A stretch of DNA of 64,000 nucleotides from Blastomonas ursincola (lineage in GTDB: Bacteria > Pseudomonadota > Alphaproteobacteria > Sphingomonadales > Sphingomonadaceae): positions 910,316 to 974,315 of the forward strand of contig NZ_VDES01000001.1 in the NCBI RefSeq assembly GCF_013607875.1, written 5' to 3'. The notes beneath the pieces were generated by a model. The model saw nothing but the letters and a program-made list of their open reading frames with translations, was not told the DNA's origin and ran no database searches. The translations under genes and the position numbers were made by a program. This document shows, in pieces, positions 36,831 through 47,314 of this stretch (position 1 is the stretch's first letter; each line of letters begins with the position of its first letter).

Positions 36831-39737
36831 ATGCTCAAGCCCATCCGCTCGCTGATCGCCGTATCCTCACTGGCGCTCGCCGTGGCGCTTTCCCCCGCCC
36901 AGGCGCAGCAGGCAGCCCCCGTCGCCGATCTCGTCAAGACGGTGAACATCCCCTATCAGCAGTTCACGCTCGCCAATGGCCTGACCGTCATCGTGCACGA
37001 GGACCGCAAGGCCCCGATCGTTGCGGTGTCGATCTGGTATGATGTCGGCTCCAAGCACGAGCCCAAGGGCAAGACCGGCTATGCGCATCTGTTCGAGCAC
37101 ATCATGTTCAACGGATCGGAAAACGCGCAGGGCGACTATTTCGAATATCTGAAGAAACTCGGCGCCACCGATTTCAACGGCACCACTTGGTTCGATCGCA
37201 CCAATTATTTCCAGACCGTGCCCAAGGCCGGGCTGGAAGGTGCGCTGTTCCTGGAAAGCGACCGCATGGGCCATCTGCTCAACGGCATCACCCAGGAAAA
37301 GCTGACCAACCAGATCGGCGTGGTGCAGAACGAGAAGCGCCAGGGCGACAACCAGCCTTACGGCCTGGTCGAATACAAGCAGATCGAGATGCTCACGCCC
37401 CCTGAGCATCCCTATGGCCACTCGACCATCGGATCGATGGAGGACCTGCAGGCCGCCTCGCTCGACGACATGAAGAAGTGGTTCACCGACCATTACGGCC
37501 CGAACAACGCGATCCTGGTGCTTGCCGGCGACATCGACGTCTCCGAAGCCAAGCCGCTGGTGGAGAAATATTTCGGCGACATCGCCAAGGGCCCCGAAGT
37601 TGCCAAGCTGAACCCGCCGCTGCCGACGCTCGACAAGGAGAAGGTCGCGGAGATGAAGGACAAGGTGCCGACTGCGCGCCTCTATCGTTTCTGGACCGTG
37701 CCGGGCCTGAACGATCCCGATTATGCCGCGCTCGACGTTGCTGCGACCGTGCTCGGCGGTCTTGCCAGCTCGCGGCTCGACAACATCCTGGTGCGCGACG
37801 AGCAGACCGCGGTCGCCGTCACCGCATCGGCCCAGCCCTTCGTGCACGGCAGCGTGTTCGAGGTCTATGTCGATGTGAAGCCGGGCGCGGATGTCGATGC
37901 AGTGTCGAAGCGGCTCGACGCGATCATGGCCGATTTCATTGCCAAGGGCCCGACCGCCGACGAGGTGCAGCGCGTCGCGACGCGCGAAGCGGCGCAGCGG
38001 ATCAATGGCCTTGAACAGGTCGGCGGCTTTACCGGCAAGGCGGTGACGCTGGCCGAGGGCGCGCTCTATTCGGACGATCCGGCCTTCTACAAGAAGCAGC
38101 TCGACATGCTGGCCGCGATGACTCCGGCCAAGGTGACTGCCGCGATGCAGAAATGGCTGACGCGCCCGGTCGCGAAGCTGCACGTGCTGCCCGGTGAGCG
38201 CGACGCCTATCAGGAGGTCGCGGGCGGCACGGGCCAGGTGACCGGCAGCGGCCCGGCGATGCGCACGGGCGTTCTCAATGCCCCAGCGTTCTATTCGAGC
38301 ATGGCCGAAGACGCGATGGCGGCGGGCGCAGCGAGCAAGCAGCCGCTAGCCGCGGTCGATCGCTCGACCTTCCCCGAAGCCGGCGCGGTGCCCGATCTCG
38401 ATTTCCCCGATGTCGAGGAAGCGACGCTGTCGAACGGCATCAAGGTGCGCTTCGCCAAGCGGACCGCCGTGCCCGTCGTGCGCGTCGCGGTGAGCTTCGA
38501 TGCAGGCTATGCCAGCGATCCCAAGGACGCGCTGGGCACCAACAGCCTGATGATCGCGCTGCTGCAGGAAGGCACGCAGAAGCTCAATTCGGTGCAGCTA
38601 GCCGAAGCGCAGGAGCGGCTGGGCACCAATATAAGCGCCTCGTCCGATCTCGATCGCACCATCGTCTCGATGAGCGCGATGAAGGCGAACCTGGGCCCGT
38701 CGCTCGACCTGCTCGCCGATGTCATTCGCACACCTGCCTTCGACGCCAAGGAGCTTGAGCGTGTGCGCGTGCAGCAGCTCACCCGCATCCAGGCCGAATT
38801 CACCCAGCCCCAGGGCATCGCGCTGCGCAACCTGCCGCCGCTGCTCTACGGACCGGCGCACCCCTATGGCGTGCCGCTGACCGGCACCGGCGATCCGGCC
38901 GTGGTCGCCAAGCTGACCCGCGACCAGCTCGCCGCCTATCATTCGCAGTGGATGCGGCCCGAGCGCGCGTCGATCTTCGTGGTCGGCGATACCAGCCTCA
39001 AGGACATCATGCCGATGCTCGAGGCGCGCTTCGGCAAATGGCCGTCGAACCGCATGGCGCTGATGCAGAAGGATTTCAGCGCGGCGATCCCGGCGGGCCA
39101 GGGCCGCATTATCCTGATCGACCGTCCCAATTCGCCGCAGTCGCTGATCCTGGCGGGCCAGGTGCTGAAGGCCAAGGGTACCGACAACCTGCTGGCGCTG
39201 GAAACCGCGAACGACATCCTCGGCGGCGATTTCCTCTCGCGCATCAACATGGACCTGCGCGAGACCAAGGGCTGGTCCTATGGCACCCGCACGCTGATCC
39301 AGCGGCCCAAGAACGACGTGCCGTTCCTCGCGTTCGCACCTGTCCAGACTAACCAGACCGGCCCCTCGGTCGCGGCGATCATCCAGCAGATGAACGATTT
39401 CATCGGCTCGAAGGGCGTGACGCCGGAAGAGCTCGACCGCACGGTCAAGGGCAACAGCCTGGAGCTGGCGGGCACCTATGAGCGCTCGGCCGCGGTGCTG
39501 TCGCAGATGCAGTCGGACGCGCTCTATGGCCGCCCGACCAACTATGCCGAAAGCCTGGCCGCGCAGTATCGCAGCATGGACGCCGAGAAGCTCAACGGGG
39601 CGATGCGCACCGCGCTCAACCCCAAGACGCTGACCTGGGTGATCGTGGGCGATGCCGCCAAGGTCGAGCCGCAGCTCAAGGAACTGGGCATGCCCGTCGA
39701 GGTTCGCCGTGCGGCACCTGCCGCCGGAGACAAATAA
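36831..39737 (+). CDS. M16-family zinc metallopeptidase
   Basis: A 968-residue two-lobed pitrilysin-type peptidase with signal peptide (cleavage near AQAQQ). The inverted zinc motif HLFEH is at residues 86-90, with the third ligand Glu in NEKRQGDNQPYG. The second M16 lobe (residues about 500-950) lacks the HxxEH motif, as is normal. It is periplasmic. It starts 132 bases after the acylase. Confidence 0.92.
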   Translation: MLKPIRSLIAVSSLALAVALSPAQAQQAAPVADLVKTVNIPYQQFTLANGLTVIVHEDRKAPIVAVSIWYDVGSKHEPKGKTGYAHLFEHIMFNGSENAQGDYFEYLKKLGATDFNGTTWFDRTNYFQTVPKAGLEGALFLESDRMGHLLNGITQEKLTNQIGVVQNEKRQGDNQPYGLVEYKQIEMLTPPEHPYGHSTIGSMEDLQAASLDDMKKWFTDHYGPNNAILVLAGDIDVSEAKPLVEKYFGDIAKGPEVAKLNPPLPTLDKEKVAEMKDKVPTARLYRFWTVPGLNDPDYAALDVAATVLGGLASSRLDNILVRDEQTAVAVTASAQPFVHGSVFEVYVDVKPGADVDAVSKRLDAIMADFIAKGPTADEVQRVATREAAQRINGLEQVGGFTGKAVTLAEGALYSDDPAFYKKQLDMLAAMTPAKVTAAMQKWLTRPVAKLHVLPGERDAYQEVAGGTGQVTGSGPAMRTGVLNAPAFYSSMAEDAMAAGAASKQPLAAVDRSTFPEAGAVPDLDFPDVEEATLSNGIKVRFAKRTAVPVVRVAVSFDAGYASDPKDALGTNSLMIALLQEGTQKLNSVQLAEAQERLGTNISASSDLDRTIVSMSAMKANLGPSLDLLADVIRTPAFDAKELERVRVQQLTRIQAEFTQPQGIALRNLPPLLYGPAHPYGVPLTGTGDPAVVAKLTRDQLAAYHSQWMRPERASIFVVGDTSLKDIMPMLEARFGKWPSNRMALMQKDFSAAIPAGQGRIILIDRPNSPQSLILAGQVLKAKGTDNLLALETANDILGGDFLSRINMDLRETKGWSYGTRTLIQRPKNDVPFLAFAPVQTNQTGPSVAAIIQQMNDFIGSKGVTPEELDRTVKGNSLELAGTYERSAAVLSQMQSDALYGRPTNYAESLAAQYRSMDAEKLNGAMRTALNPKTLTWVIVGDAAKVEPQLKELGMPVEVRRAAPAAGDK

Positions 39738-39776
39738 GCCAACCTTCAACCCACCACACTAGAGAGGACGATTACC

Positions 39777-40076
39777 ATGTCAGTTGCTGGACAATATGAT
39801 TGCGTGACCAAGTCGCCGATGGGCGACCAGAAGTCGGTGCTGACCGTCAATGTCGATGGCGACAGCTGGACCGGATCGAATGCCGGCCAGATGGGCTCGC
39901 TCGACATCACCGACGGCAAGGTCGACGGCAACACGCTGACCTGGACGATGGACATGAAGGTGCCGATGCCGATGAAGCTCGAGGGCACCGCCACCGTCGA
40001 CGGCGACACCATCACCGGCCAGATCAAGGCTGGTGCGTTCGGCACCATGGCGATGAGCGGCACCCGCAAGGCGTAA
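39777..40076 (+). CDS. Small beta-rich hypothetical protein
   Basis: A 99-residue protein rich in Gly, Thr and Asp with alternating hydrophobic residues, such as LTVNVDGDSWTG and MKLEGTATVDGD. It looks like a small beta-barrel. AGAGAGGA is eight bases before the ATG. It has no signal peptide. I do not recognise a named family. Confidence 0.75.
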   Translation: MSVAGQYDCVTKSPMGDQKSVLTVNVDGDSWTGSNAGQMGSLDITDGKVDGNTLTWTMDMKVPMPMKLEGTATVDGDTITGQIKAGAFGTMAMSGTRKA

Positions 40077-40094
40077 GCTTTCGCAAGGACCACG

Positions 40095-40129
40095 AAATCC
40101 TCCCCGTGCCTGGCGCGGGGAGGATTTTT
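40095..40129. terminator. Intrinsic terminator
   Basis: A 12-bp stem (AAATCCTCCCCG / CGGGGAGGATTT) with a 9-nt loop and a T-run. It ends the M16/small-protein unit. The same CTCCCCG...CGGGGAGG sequence is seen at 45538. Confidence 0.88.
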
Positions 40130-40721
40130 ATGGGCGGTGCGCTTCGACCGGGTCGTTCGGATCGGGCGTCTCGCTCGACGAGACATGGTTGAGCGCGATC
40201 ACCCAGCGCGCCCCAACCTTGCGCATCAGCCGGGTGTTGATGCCATATTGCGGGCTCTCCGCCCGATCGAGATGATAGCGGCTGATCAGCTGCGCGGCGT
40301 CCGGGGCCAGCATCTCCACCTTGATGTCGTAGAAATGCAGCGTCCCGCGCTTTTCCGGCGATCCGCCATAATCGCGGACATAATGGTCGAGCGTCCCCTG
40401 CCAGTCGCGCTGGAACTGCCCGCGCGAGACGAACACCACGCCGGGATTGAGAAAGCCGCGCATATAGCCCTGGAAATCACCGCGATTCCATGCGGCTTCC
40501 ATGTCGGCAATGACCATGCGGATCTCCGCTTCGGGCGGCGGCGCCTCAGCTTGCGCGGGCGCCACAGCAAGGCAGAGGGCCAGAATAGCAAACAGCCCAG
40601 ATCGCCCTCCCCCGTCATTCCCGCGAACGCGGGAATCCCGCTTCTGCGCGAAGCTTTGAGCAGGAAGCGGGACCCCCGCCTTCGCGGGGGTGACGGGATA
40701 ATGACGGATGAAGAGGCTCAC
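40128..40721 (-). CDS. Secreted SnoaL/DUF4440-type protein with a repeat translated in its N-terminus
   Basis: A 197-residue protein. The C-terminal 125 residues are an NTF2-fold domain (IADMEAAWNRGDFQGYM, GRWTLHFYD-like strand, GARWVIALNH). A hydrophobic stretch LFAILALCLAVAPAQA forms a signal h-region and cleavage site, but no ATG stands in front of it. The only suitable start is the GTG at 40721, which overlaps the DUF885 stop as GTGA. Between MSLFIRH and the h-region the hairpin repeat at 40613 is read through in frame. The long n-region may weaken export. Confidence 0.7.
   Translation of the reverse strand: MSLFIRHYPVTPAKAGVPLPAQSFAQKRDSRVRGNDGGGRSGLFAILALCLAVAPAQAEAPPPEAEIRMVIADMEAAWNRGDFQGYMRGFLNPGVVFVSRGQFQRDWQGTLDHYVRDYGGSPEKRGTLHFYDIKVEMLAPDAAQLISRYHLDRAESPQYGINTRLMRKVGARWVIALNHVSSSETPDPNDPVEAHRP
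40613..40695. repeat. Paired G+C-rich hairpin repeat, copy 3 of 4, inside a coding region
   Basis: Same family as at 538 but in reverse orientation. From the gtc to the gac edge it is 81 bases, an exact multiple of three. Read on the minus strand it encodes about 27 residues ending RVRGND and leaves the frame open to the signal sequence that follows. Confidence 0.85.
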
Positions 40722-42496
40722 TTCCCCGCCTTGGCGAGTTTCGCCTTTTCGGTGGCGATGAACTCCTCCATCTTGGCTTCCATCACCGGCAGCGGCACCG
40801 AGCCGAGCATCAGATAGGTGTCGTGGAACGGGCGCTGGTCGAAGGCCGCGCCCAGCTCGGCTTCCGCCTTGGCGCGCATCTTGCGCAGCGCCAGTTCGCC
40901 CAGCTTGTAGGCCAGCGCCTGGGCGGGCCAGGAGATATAGCGATCGACCTCGGTCTCGACATCGCGCGGCGCGAGCGCAGTATGGCTGGCGAGATAGTCG
41001 ATGGCCTGCTGCCGGGTCCAGCCCTTGGTATGCACCCCGGTATCGATCACCAGCCGCGCCGCGCGCCACATCTCGAAGGTCTGCCGGCCGAACTCCTCAT
41101 AGGGTGTTTCGTAGATGCCGATCTTCGATCCCAGCCATTCGGTGTACAGGCCCCAGCCCTCGCCATAGCCCGAGAAATAGGTCTGGCGGCGGAATTCGGG
41201 CCGGTTCGGCGCTTCGAGCGCTACCGCCGCCTGGAAGCTGTGCCCTGGATTGCACTCGTGCAGCGCCAGCGCGGGGATGTTGTACAAGGGCCGCTGCGGC
41301 AGGTCATAGGTGTTGAACAGGCAGGCATCGAGCCCGCCGCGCCCCGAAGTGTAGATCGGCGCGATCACATCGGGCACCGGCAGCACGGTGAAGCGGTAGC
41401 GCGGCAGGAAGTTGAAGGTTTCCTTCAGCTTGCCGTCCATCTTCTTGACCGTATAGGCCGCCGCGCCCAGCAGCTCGCGCGGGGTCCTGGCATAGAATTG
41501 GGGATCGGTGCGCAAGAACTGCAGGAATTCGGGGAACGTGCCCTTGAAACCGGTCTCGCGCATCGTCTTCTGCATGTCCGCGTCGATCCGCGCGACTTCC
41601 TTCAGCCCGATCTCGTGAATCTCCTCGGGCGTCAGGTCGAGCGTGGTGAAGACCTTGATCATGTCCTGATAGAAGGCCTTGCCATCGGGCAGCGCATAGG
41701 CAGCGATGGTGGTGCGCGCCTTGGGCATGTACTCGGTCCGCATGAAGCCGAGCAGCTTGGTGTACGCGGGCACCACCGCCGTCTCGATGGCCTTCAGCGC
41801 CTCGGCGCGCAGCGCGGCCTGCTCGGCGGGCGGGATGTTCTGCGGCATCACGCGGAAGGCATCGTAGAACGGGTTGGCCTCGCCCGGCACGGTATAGGCT
41901 TCGATCGTCGTGTCGCGCCCCTCGATGCCGACACGCGGCACGGTATAGCCCCGGGCCAGTCCTGCGCGCATGTTGACGATATTCTCGTCGAAGTAGCGCG
42001 GAACATCGCGCATCCGCCCGAGATAGCGCTTGTAGCCCGTCGCGTTGCCGAAGCCCTGGCGCGGGTTCAGCCCACCCCAGAAGAAGGTGTCGCTGTTGAA
42101 CGGCGCTTCATAGGTCCTGTATTCCAATCCCTTGGCATTTTCCCAGACCGACTGGCGGAACACGGCAGCATTGACCTGCTCCTCGGGCGACAGCTGATCC
42201 ATCGGGATCGCATCGAGCTGCTTCAGCACATCCTGCCAATAAGCCAGCCTGCGCGCCTGATCGGCGGCAGTCTCGCTGGTCAGCCGGTCGCCATCGACCC
42301 AGCGGCCATTTTCCTTGATCTGGGCCAGTTCCTTCTGCCGCCAGTCCCATTCGGCGTCGTAGAGCGCGCGCAGCTTCGCATCCATCGGGCCGGGCGCGGG
42401 CTTGGCGGCGGCAGGCGTCTGCGTGGCGTCCTGCGCCATCGCGGGGACGCTTGCAGTTCCGAGCAGCAAGGAAGCGAGAAGGACGGATGCGCGCAT
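40718..42496 (-). CDS. DUF885-family metallopeptidase-like protein
   Basis: A 592-residue protein with signal peptide (cleavage near AMAQ). The family motif ALHECNPGHSFQ near residue 420 supplies the HExxxGH-like zinc ligands, with YGEGWGLY after it. These proteins resemble carboxypeptidase Taq-type zinc peptidases and are probably exported. The ATG at 42496 is chosen because the longer frame reads through an intergenic repeat region. Confidence 0.88.
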   Translation of the reverse strand: MRASVLLASLLLGTASVPAMAQDATQTPAAAKPAPGPMDAKLRALYDAEWDWRQKELAQIKENGRWVDGDRLTSETAADQARRLAYWQDVLKQLDAIPMDQLSPEEQVNAAVFRQSVWENAKGLEYRTYEAPFNSDTFFWGGLNPRQGFGNATGYKRYLGRMRDVPRYFDENIVNMRAGLARGYTVPRVGIEGRDTTIEAYTVPGEANPFYDAFRVMPQNIPPAEQAALRAEALKAIETAVVPAYTKLLGFMRTEYMPKARTTIAAYALPDGKAFYQDMIKVFTTLDLTPEEIHEIGLKEVARIDADMQKTMRETGFKGTFPEFLQFLRTDPQFYARTPRELLGAAAYTVKKMDGKLKETFNFLPRYRFTVLPVPDVIAPIYTSGRGGLDACLFNTYDLPQRPLYNIPALALHECNPGHSFQAAVALEAPNRPEFRRQTYFSGYGEGWGLYTEWLGSKIGIYETPYEEFGRQTFEMWRAARLVIDTGVHTKGWTRQQAIDYLASHTALAPRDVETEVDRYISWPAQALAYKLGELALRKMRAKAEAELGAAFDQRPFHDTYLMLGSVPLPVMEAKMEEFIATEKAKLAKAGK

Positions 42497-42623
42497 GGTG
42501 ACCCCTTGGACTGCCGGACTGGACTGTCGGATTGGACTGGGCAGCATTAGACTTTGGGCCGTGCGGCAGGTCAAGCGATCAGCATAGGAAACGCGGCAGG
42601 TTCTTGATTTCCCAGCCCTTATT

Positions 42624-42704
42624 GTCACCCCCGCGCAGGCGGGGGTCCCGCTCGTGCGCAGCGGTCGATGAAAAAGCGGGATTCCCGCGTTCGCGGGAAT
42701 GACG
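42624..42704. repeat. Paired G+C-rich hairpin repeat, copy 4 of 4
   Basis: CCCCCGCGCAGGCGGGGG, a spacer and TCCCGCGTTCGCGGGA, ending in aatgacg. It lies between DUF885 and maoC. Compared with the other copies the hairpin loops vary while the stems remain paired. Confidence 0.85.
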
Positions 42705-42707
42705 GGA

Positions 42708-43160
42708 TCAGGCGTCCTTCTTCTTGATCAAAGCCGACCTCAGGCAACGGCACACCACCTCGTCGCGCTGGTTGATCAGCTCGTGCGTGAAGGTGACGAT
42801 CCCGGCATTGGGCCGCGACTTCGATTCCTTGAGCTCGGTCACCTCACTGGTCGCGCGCATGGTATCGCCGATGAACACGGGCTTGGGCATGACAAGCTTG
42901 TCATAGCCCAGGTTCGCCACCAAGGTGCCGAGCGTCGTATCGCCCACCGACAGCCCGACCATCAGCGCGAAGGTGAAGGTGCCGTTGACGAGGATCTGCC
43001 CGAACTCGCTCGCCTTCGCTACTTCGATATCGAGATGCAGCGGCTGCGGATTGTGCGTCATCGTGCTGAACAGCAGATTGTCGGTCTCGGTCACCGTGCG
43101 CCGGATCTCATGCTCGATCCGGTCGCCGATCTGCCATTCGTCGAAATATTTGCCTGCCAT
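42708..43160 (-). CDS. MaoC-family dehydratase
   Basis: A 150-residue hot-dog-fold protein. [11 protein letters not shown] is the catalytic Asp/His motif of R-specific enoyl-CoA hydratases, with [11 protein letters not shown] after it. It begins directly after the mccA stop with no gap and so belongs to the leucine/isovalerate operon, where it may hydrate a methyl-branched enoyl-CoA. Confidence 0.88.
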   Translation of the reverse strand: MAGKYFDEWQIGDRIEHEIRRTVTETDNLLFSTMTHNPQPLHLDIEVAKASEFGQILVNGTFTFALMVGLSVGDTTLGTLVANLGYDKLVMPKPVFIGDTMRATSEVTELKESKSRPNAGIVTFTHELINQRDEVVCRCLRSALIKKKDA

Positions 43161-45074
<1,914 letters not shown>

Positions 45075-45090
45075 GGGGCATGACCTCTTC

Positions 45091-45490
45091 CGTCACCCTG
45101 AACTTGTTTCAGGGTCCATGGTGCGGCATTTTTAAGGGCCTGATGGACCGGCAACCGTGCGTCTACATTCTGGCCAGCGACGCCTATGGCACGCTGTACA
45201 TCGGTGTCACGTCGAACCTGGTCGGTCGGTTGCACCAGCACCGGACAGGCGAGCTCAAGGGCTTCACATCGCGTTACCATGTCCACCGTCTTGTCCGTTT
45301 CGAACTGTTCGACACCATGGAAGGCGCAATCGAGCGGGAGAAACAACTCAAGCGCTGGCATCGCCAGTGGAAGATCAACCTGATCGAGAGCGACAACCCG
45401 CATTGGGCAGACCTGGCGGTGGGATTTGGCTTTGATCCCCTTCCGCCGCGCGGCAGGCGCAATGGACCCTGAAACAAGTTCAGGGTGACG
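45091..45490. mobile_element. 400-bp GIY-YIG-bearing element with perfect 29-bp inverted ends
   Basis: Bases 45091-45119 and 45462-45490 are exact inverted copies. Each end also folds by itself: ACCCTGAA, a 5-nt loop, TTCAGGGT (for example 45095-45102 with 45108-45115). The only gene inside is the GIY-YIG ORF, whose stop lies inside the right end. The unit interrupts the mccB-mccA gap in reverse orientation. A shorter relative without a gene lies at 47195. Confidence 0.72.
45143..45472 (+). CDS. GIY-YIG nuclease-family protein
   Basis: A 109-residue UPF0213-like GIY-YIG protein. CVYILAS and LYIGVTSNL hold the paired GIY and YIG motifs, with HRTGELKGFTSRY and EKQLKRWHRQWK after them; Glu in REKQLK is at the usual metal position. 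The ATG at 45143 is preferred; a longer frame would translate the left inverted end. The gene sits entirely between the inverted ends, against the direction of the mcc operon. Confidence 0.88.
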   Translation: MDRQPCVYILASDAYGTLYIGVTSNLVGRLHQHRTGELKGFTSRYHVHRLVRFELFDTMEGAIEREKQLKRWHRQWKINLIESDNPHWADLAVGFGFDPLPPRGRRNGP

Positions 45491-45537
45491 GGGGTATGCG
45501 CGTCCCCTCCACCACCCGCTGCGCGGGCGGTCCCCTT

Positions 45538-45562
45538 CCCCGAGCAAGCTCGGGGAGGATTT
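45538..45562. terminator. Hairpin terminator after the GIY-YIG element
   Basis: CCCCGAGC / GCTCGGGG form an 8-bp stem followed by AGGATTTT on the plus strand. It lies between the element and the mccB stop and may end GIY-YIG transcription. It is related to the hairpin at 40095. Confidence 0.6.
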
Positions 45563-45582
45563 TGGGTATCGACCCACCCCCC

Positions 45583-47184
45583 TCACATCCGGAACACCCC
45601 GAACCGGGGGGCCTCCTCGACCGGGGCGTTGAGGCACGCGGCGAACGCGAGGCCCAGCACGTCCCTCGTCTGTGCGGGGTCGATGATGCCGTCGTCCCAC
45701 AGCCGCGAGGTCGCGTAATAGGGATTGCCTTCGTCCTCGTATTTCTGGCGGATCGGGGCCTTGAACGCCTCGGCCTGGTCTGGCGTCCAGTTGTCGGCGT
45801 CGCGGTGGACGGTCGCGAGCACGGATGCGGCCTGCTCACCGCCCATCACGCTGATGCGCGCATTGGGCCAGGTGAACAGGAAGCGGGGCGAATAGGCGCG
45901 GCCGCACATGCCGTAATTGCCCGCGCCGAAGCTGCCGCCGATCAGCACGGTGACCTTGGGCACGCTCGCGGTCGCGACCGCGGTCACCAGCTTCGCGCCA
46001 TGCTTGGCTATGCCTTCCGCCTCGTACTTGCCGCCGACCATGAAGCCGCTGATATTCTGCAGGAAAAGCAGCGGAATGCGCCGCTGGCAGGCGAGTTCGA
46101 TGAAATGCGCGCCCTTGACCGCGCTCTCGCTGAACAGCACGCCGTTGTTCGCCAGGATCGCCACCGGCATGCCCCAGATATGCGCGAAACCGCAGACCAG
46201 CGAGCTGCCATAGAGCGCCTTGAACTCGTGGAACTCGCTGCCATCGACCAGCCGTGCGATCACCTCATGGACATCATAGGGCGCGCGGACATCCGAGGGG
46301 ATGATGCCGTACAGCTCTTCCGCGTCGAATTTCGGCGGGCGCGGATCGCGAAGATCAATGTTCGGCTTCGGGATCGGCCCCAGATGCGAGACGATGTCGC
46401 GCACGATGGTCAGCGCGTGCTCGTCATTCTCGGCGACATGATCGACCACACCCGACTTGCGGCCGTGCAGGTCGCCGCCGCCCAGGTCCTCGGCGCTGAT
46501 TTCCTCGCCCGTCGCGGCCTTGACCAGCGGGGGACCTGCGAGGAAGATCGTGCCCTGGTTCCGCACGATCACTGTCTCGTCCGACATCGCGGGGACGTAC
46601 GCGCCGCCCGCGGTGCAGCTGCCCATCACGCAGGCGATCTGCGGAATGCCCTTGGCGGACATGTTCGCCTGGTTGAAGAAGATGCGGCCGAAATGCTCGC
46701 GATCGGGGAAGACCTCGGCCTGGTGCGGCAGGTTCGCGCCGCCGCTATCGACGAGATAGATGCAAGGCAGCCGGTTCGCCTCGGCAATCTCCTGCGCGCG
46801 CAGGTGCTTCTTCACCGTCATCGGATAATAGGTGCCGCCCTTCACCGTGGCGTCGTTGCACACGATCATGCATTGGCGGCCCGAGACGCGGCCGATCCCG
46901 GCGATCATGCCCGCGCCGGGGATTTCACCGTCATATTGATCGCAGGCGGCGAGCTGGCCGATCTCGAGAAAGGGCGAGCCCGGATCGAGCAGCCGCTCGA
47001 CGCGATCGCGGGGCAGCAGCTTGCCGCGCGCCGTGTGCCGCTCGCGCGACTTGGCATTGCCGCCGAGCGCGGCCTCGGCGACTTTCGCCCAGAGCTCGTC
47101 GCGCAGCGCGCTGTTGTGCGCAAAGGTGGCGCGGTAGCTTTCCGAATTGGTGTCGATTTTCGTGTCCAGAACGGGCGCGGTCAT
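45583..47184 (-). CDS. mccB: Methylcrotonyl-CoA carboxylase carboxyltransferase subunit
   Basis: A 533-residue crotonase-fold carboxyltransferase. [47 protein letters not shown] and [10 protein letters not shown] are typical of MccB. It transfers CO2 from biotin to 3-methylcrotonyl-CoA. The ATG at 47184 has GGAGG six bases upstream; the GTG one codon earlier is less likely. The gene is separated from mccA by 508 bases that hold the GIY-YIG element. Confidence 0.95.
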   Translation of the reverse strand: MTAPVLDTKIDTNSESYRATFAHNSALRDELWAKVAEAALGGNAKSRERHTARGKLLPRDRVERLLDPGSPFLEIGQLAACDQYDGEIPGAGMIAGIGRVSGRQCMIVCNDATVKGGTYYPMTVKKHLRAQEIAEANRLPCIYLVDSGGANLPHQAEVFPDREHFGRIFFNQANMSAKGIPQIACVMGSCTAGGAYVPAMSDETVIVRNQGTIFLAGPPLVKAATGEEISAEDLGGGDLHGRKSGVVDHVAENDEHALTIVRDIVSHLGPIPKPNIDLRDPRPPKFDAEELYGIIPSDVRAPYDVHEVIARLVDGSEFHEFKALYGSSLVCGFAHIWGMPVAILANNGVLFSESAVKGAHFIELACQRRIPLLFLQNISGFMVGGKYEAEGIAKHGAKLVTAVATASVPKVTVLIGGSFGAGNYGMCGRAYSPRFLFTWPNARISVMGGEQAASVLATVHRDADNWTPDQAEAFKAPIRQKYEDEGNPYYATSRLWDDGIIDPAQTRDVLGLAFAACLNAPVEEAPRFGVFRM

Positions 47185-47194
47185 CACAAACCTC

Positions 47195-47285
47195 CGTCAT
47201 GCTGAACTTGTTTCAGCATCCATCGTGCCCGATGAGCCGAAGCCGCGTGGGGAGAAATGGACCCTGAAACAAGTTCAGGGTGACG
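47195..47285. repeat. 91-bp gene-less relative of the GIY-YIG element
   Basis: Two 29-bp ends (47195-47223 and 47257-47285) face each other across 33 bases. The right end is identical to those of the 400-bp element. The left end differs at four bases that form two compensated pairs in its hairpin: ATGCTGAA pairs with TTCAGCAT. It lies just upstream of the mccB Shine-Dalgarno, in the ivd-mccB gap. Confidence 0.8.
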
Positions 47286-47314
47286 GACAGAGCAGATGGC
47301 CGCGCAATATTGCA

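Noticed and set aside
45080-45142. Longer N-terminus for the GIY-YIG protein
   Set aside because: The added residues are a translation of the left inverted end, and the ATG at 45143 starts where the family starts.
45496-47205. 569-codon plus-strand ORF opposite mccB
   Set aside because: Shadow; the mccB reading has complete carboxyltransferase motifs.
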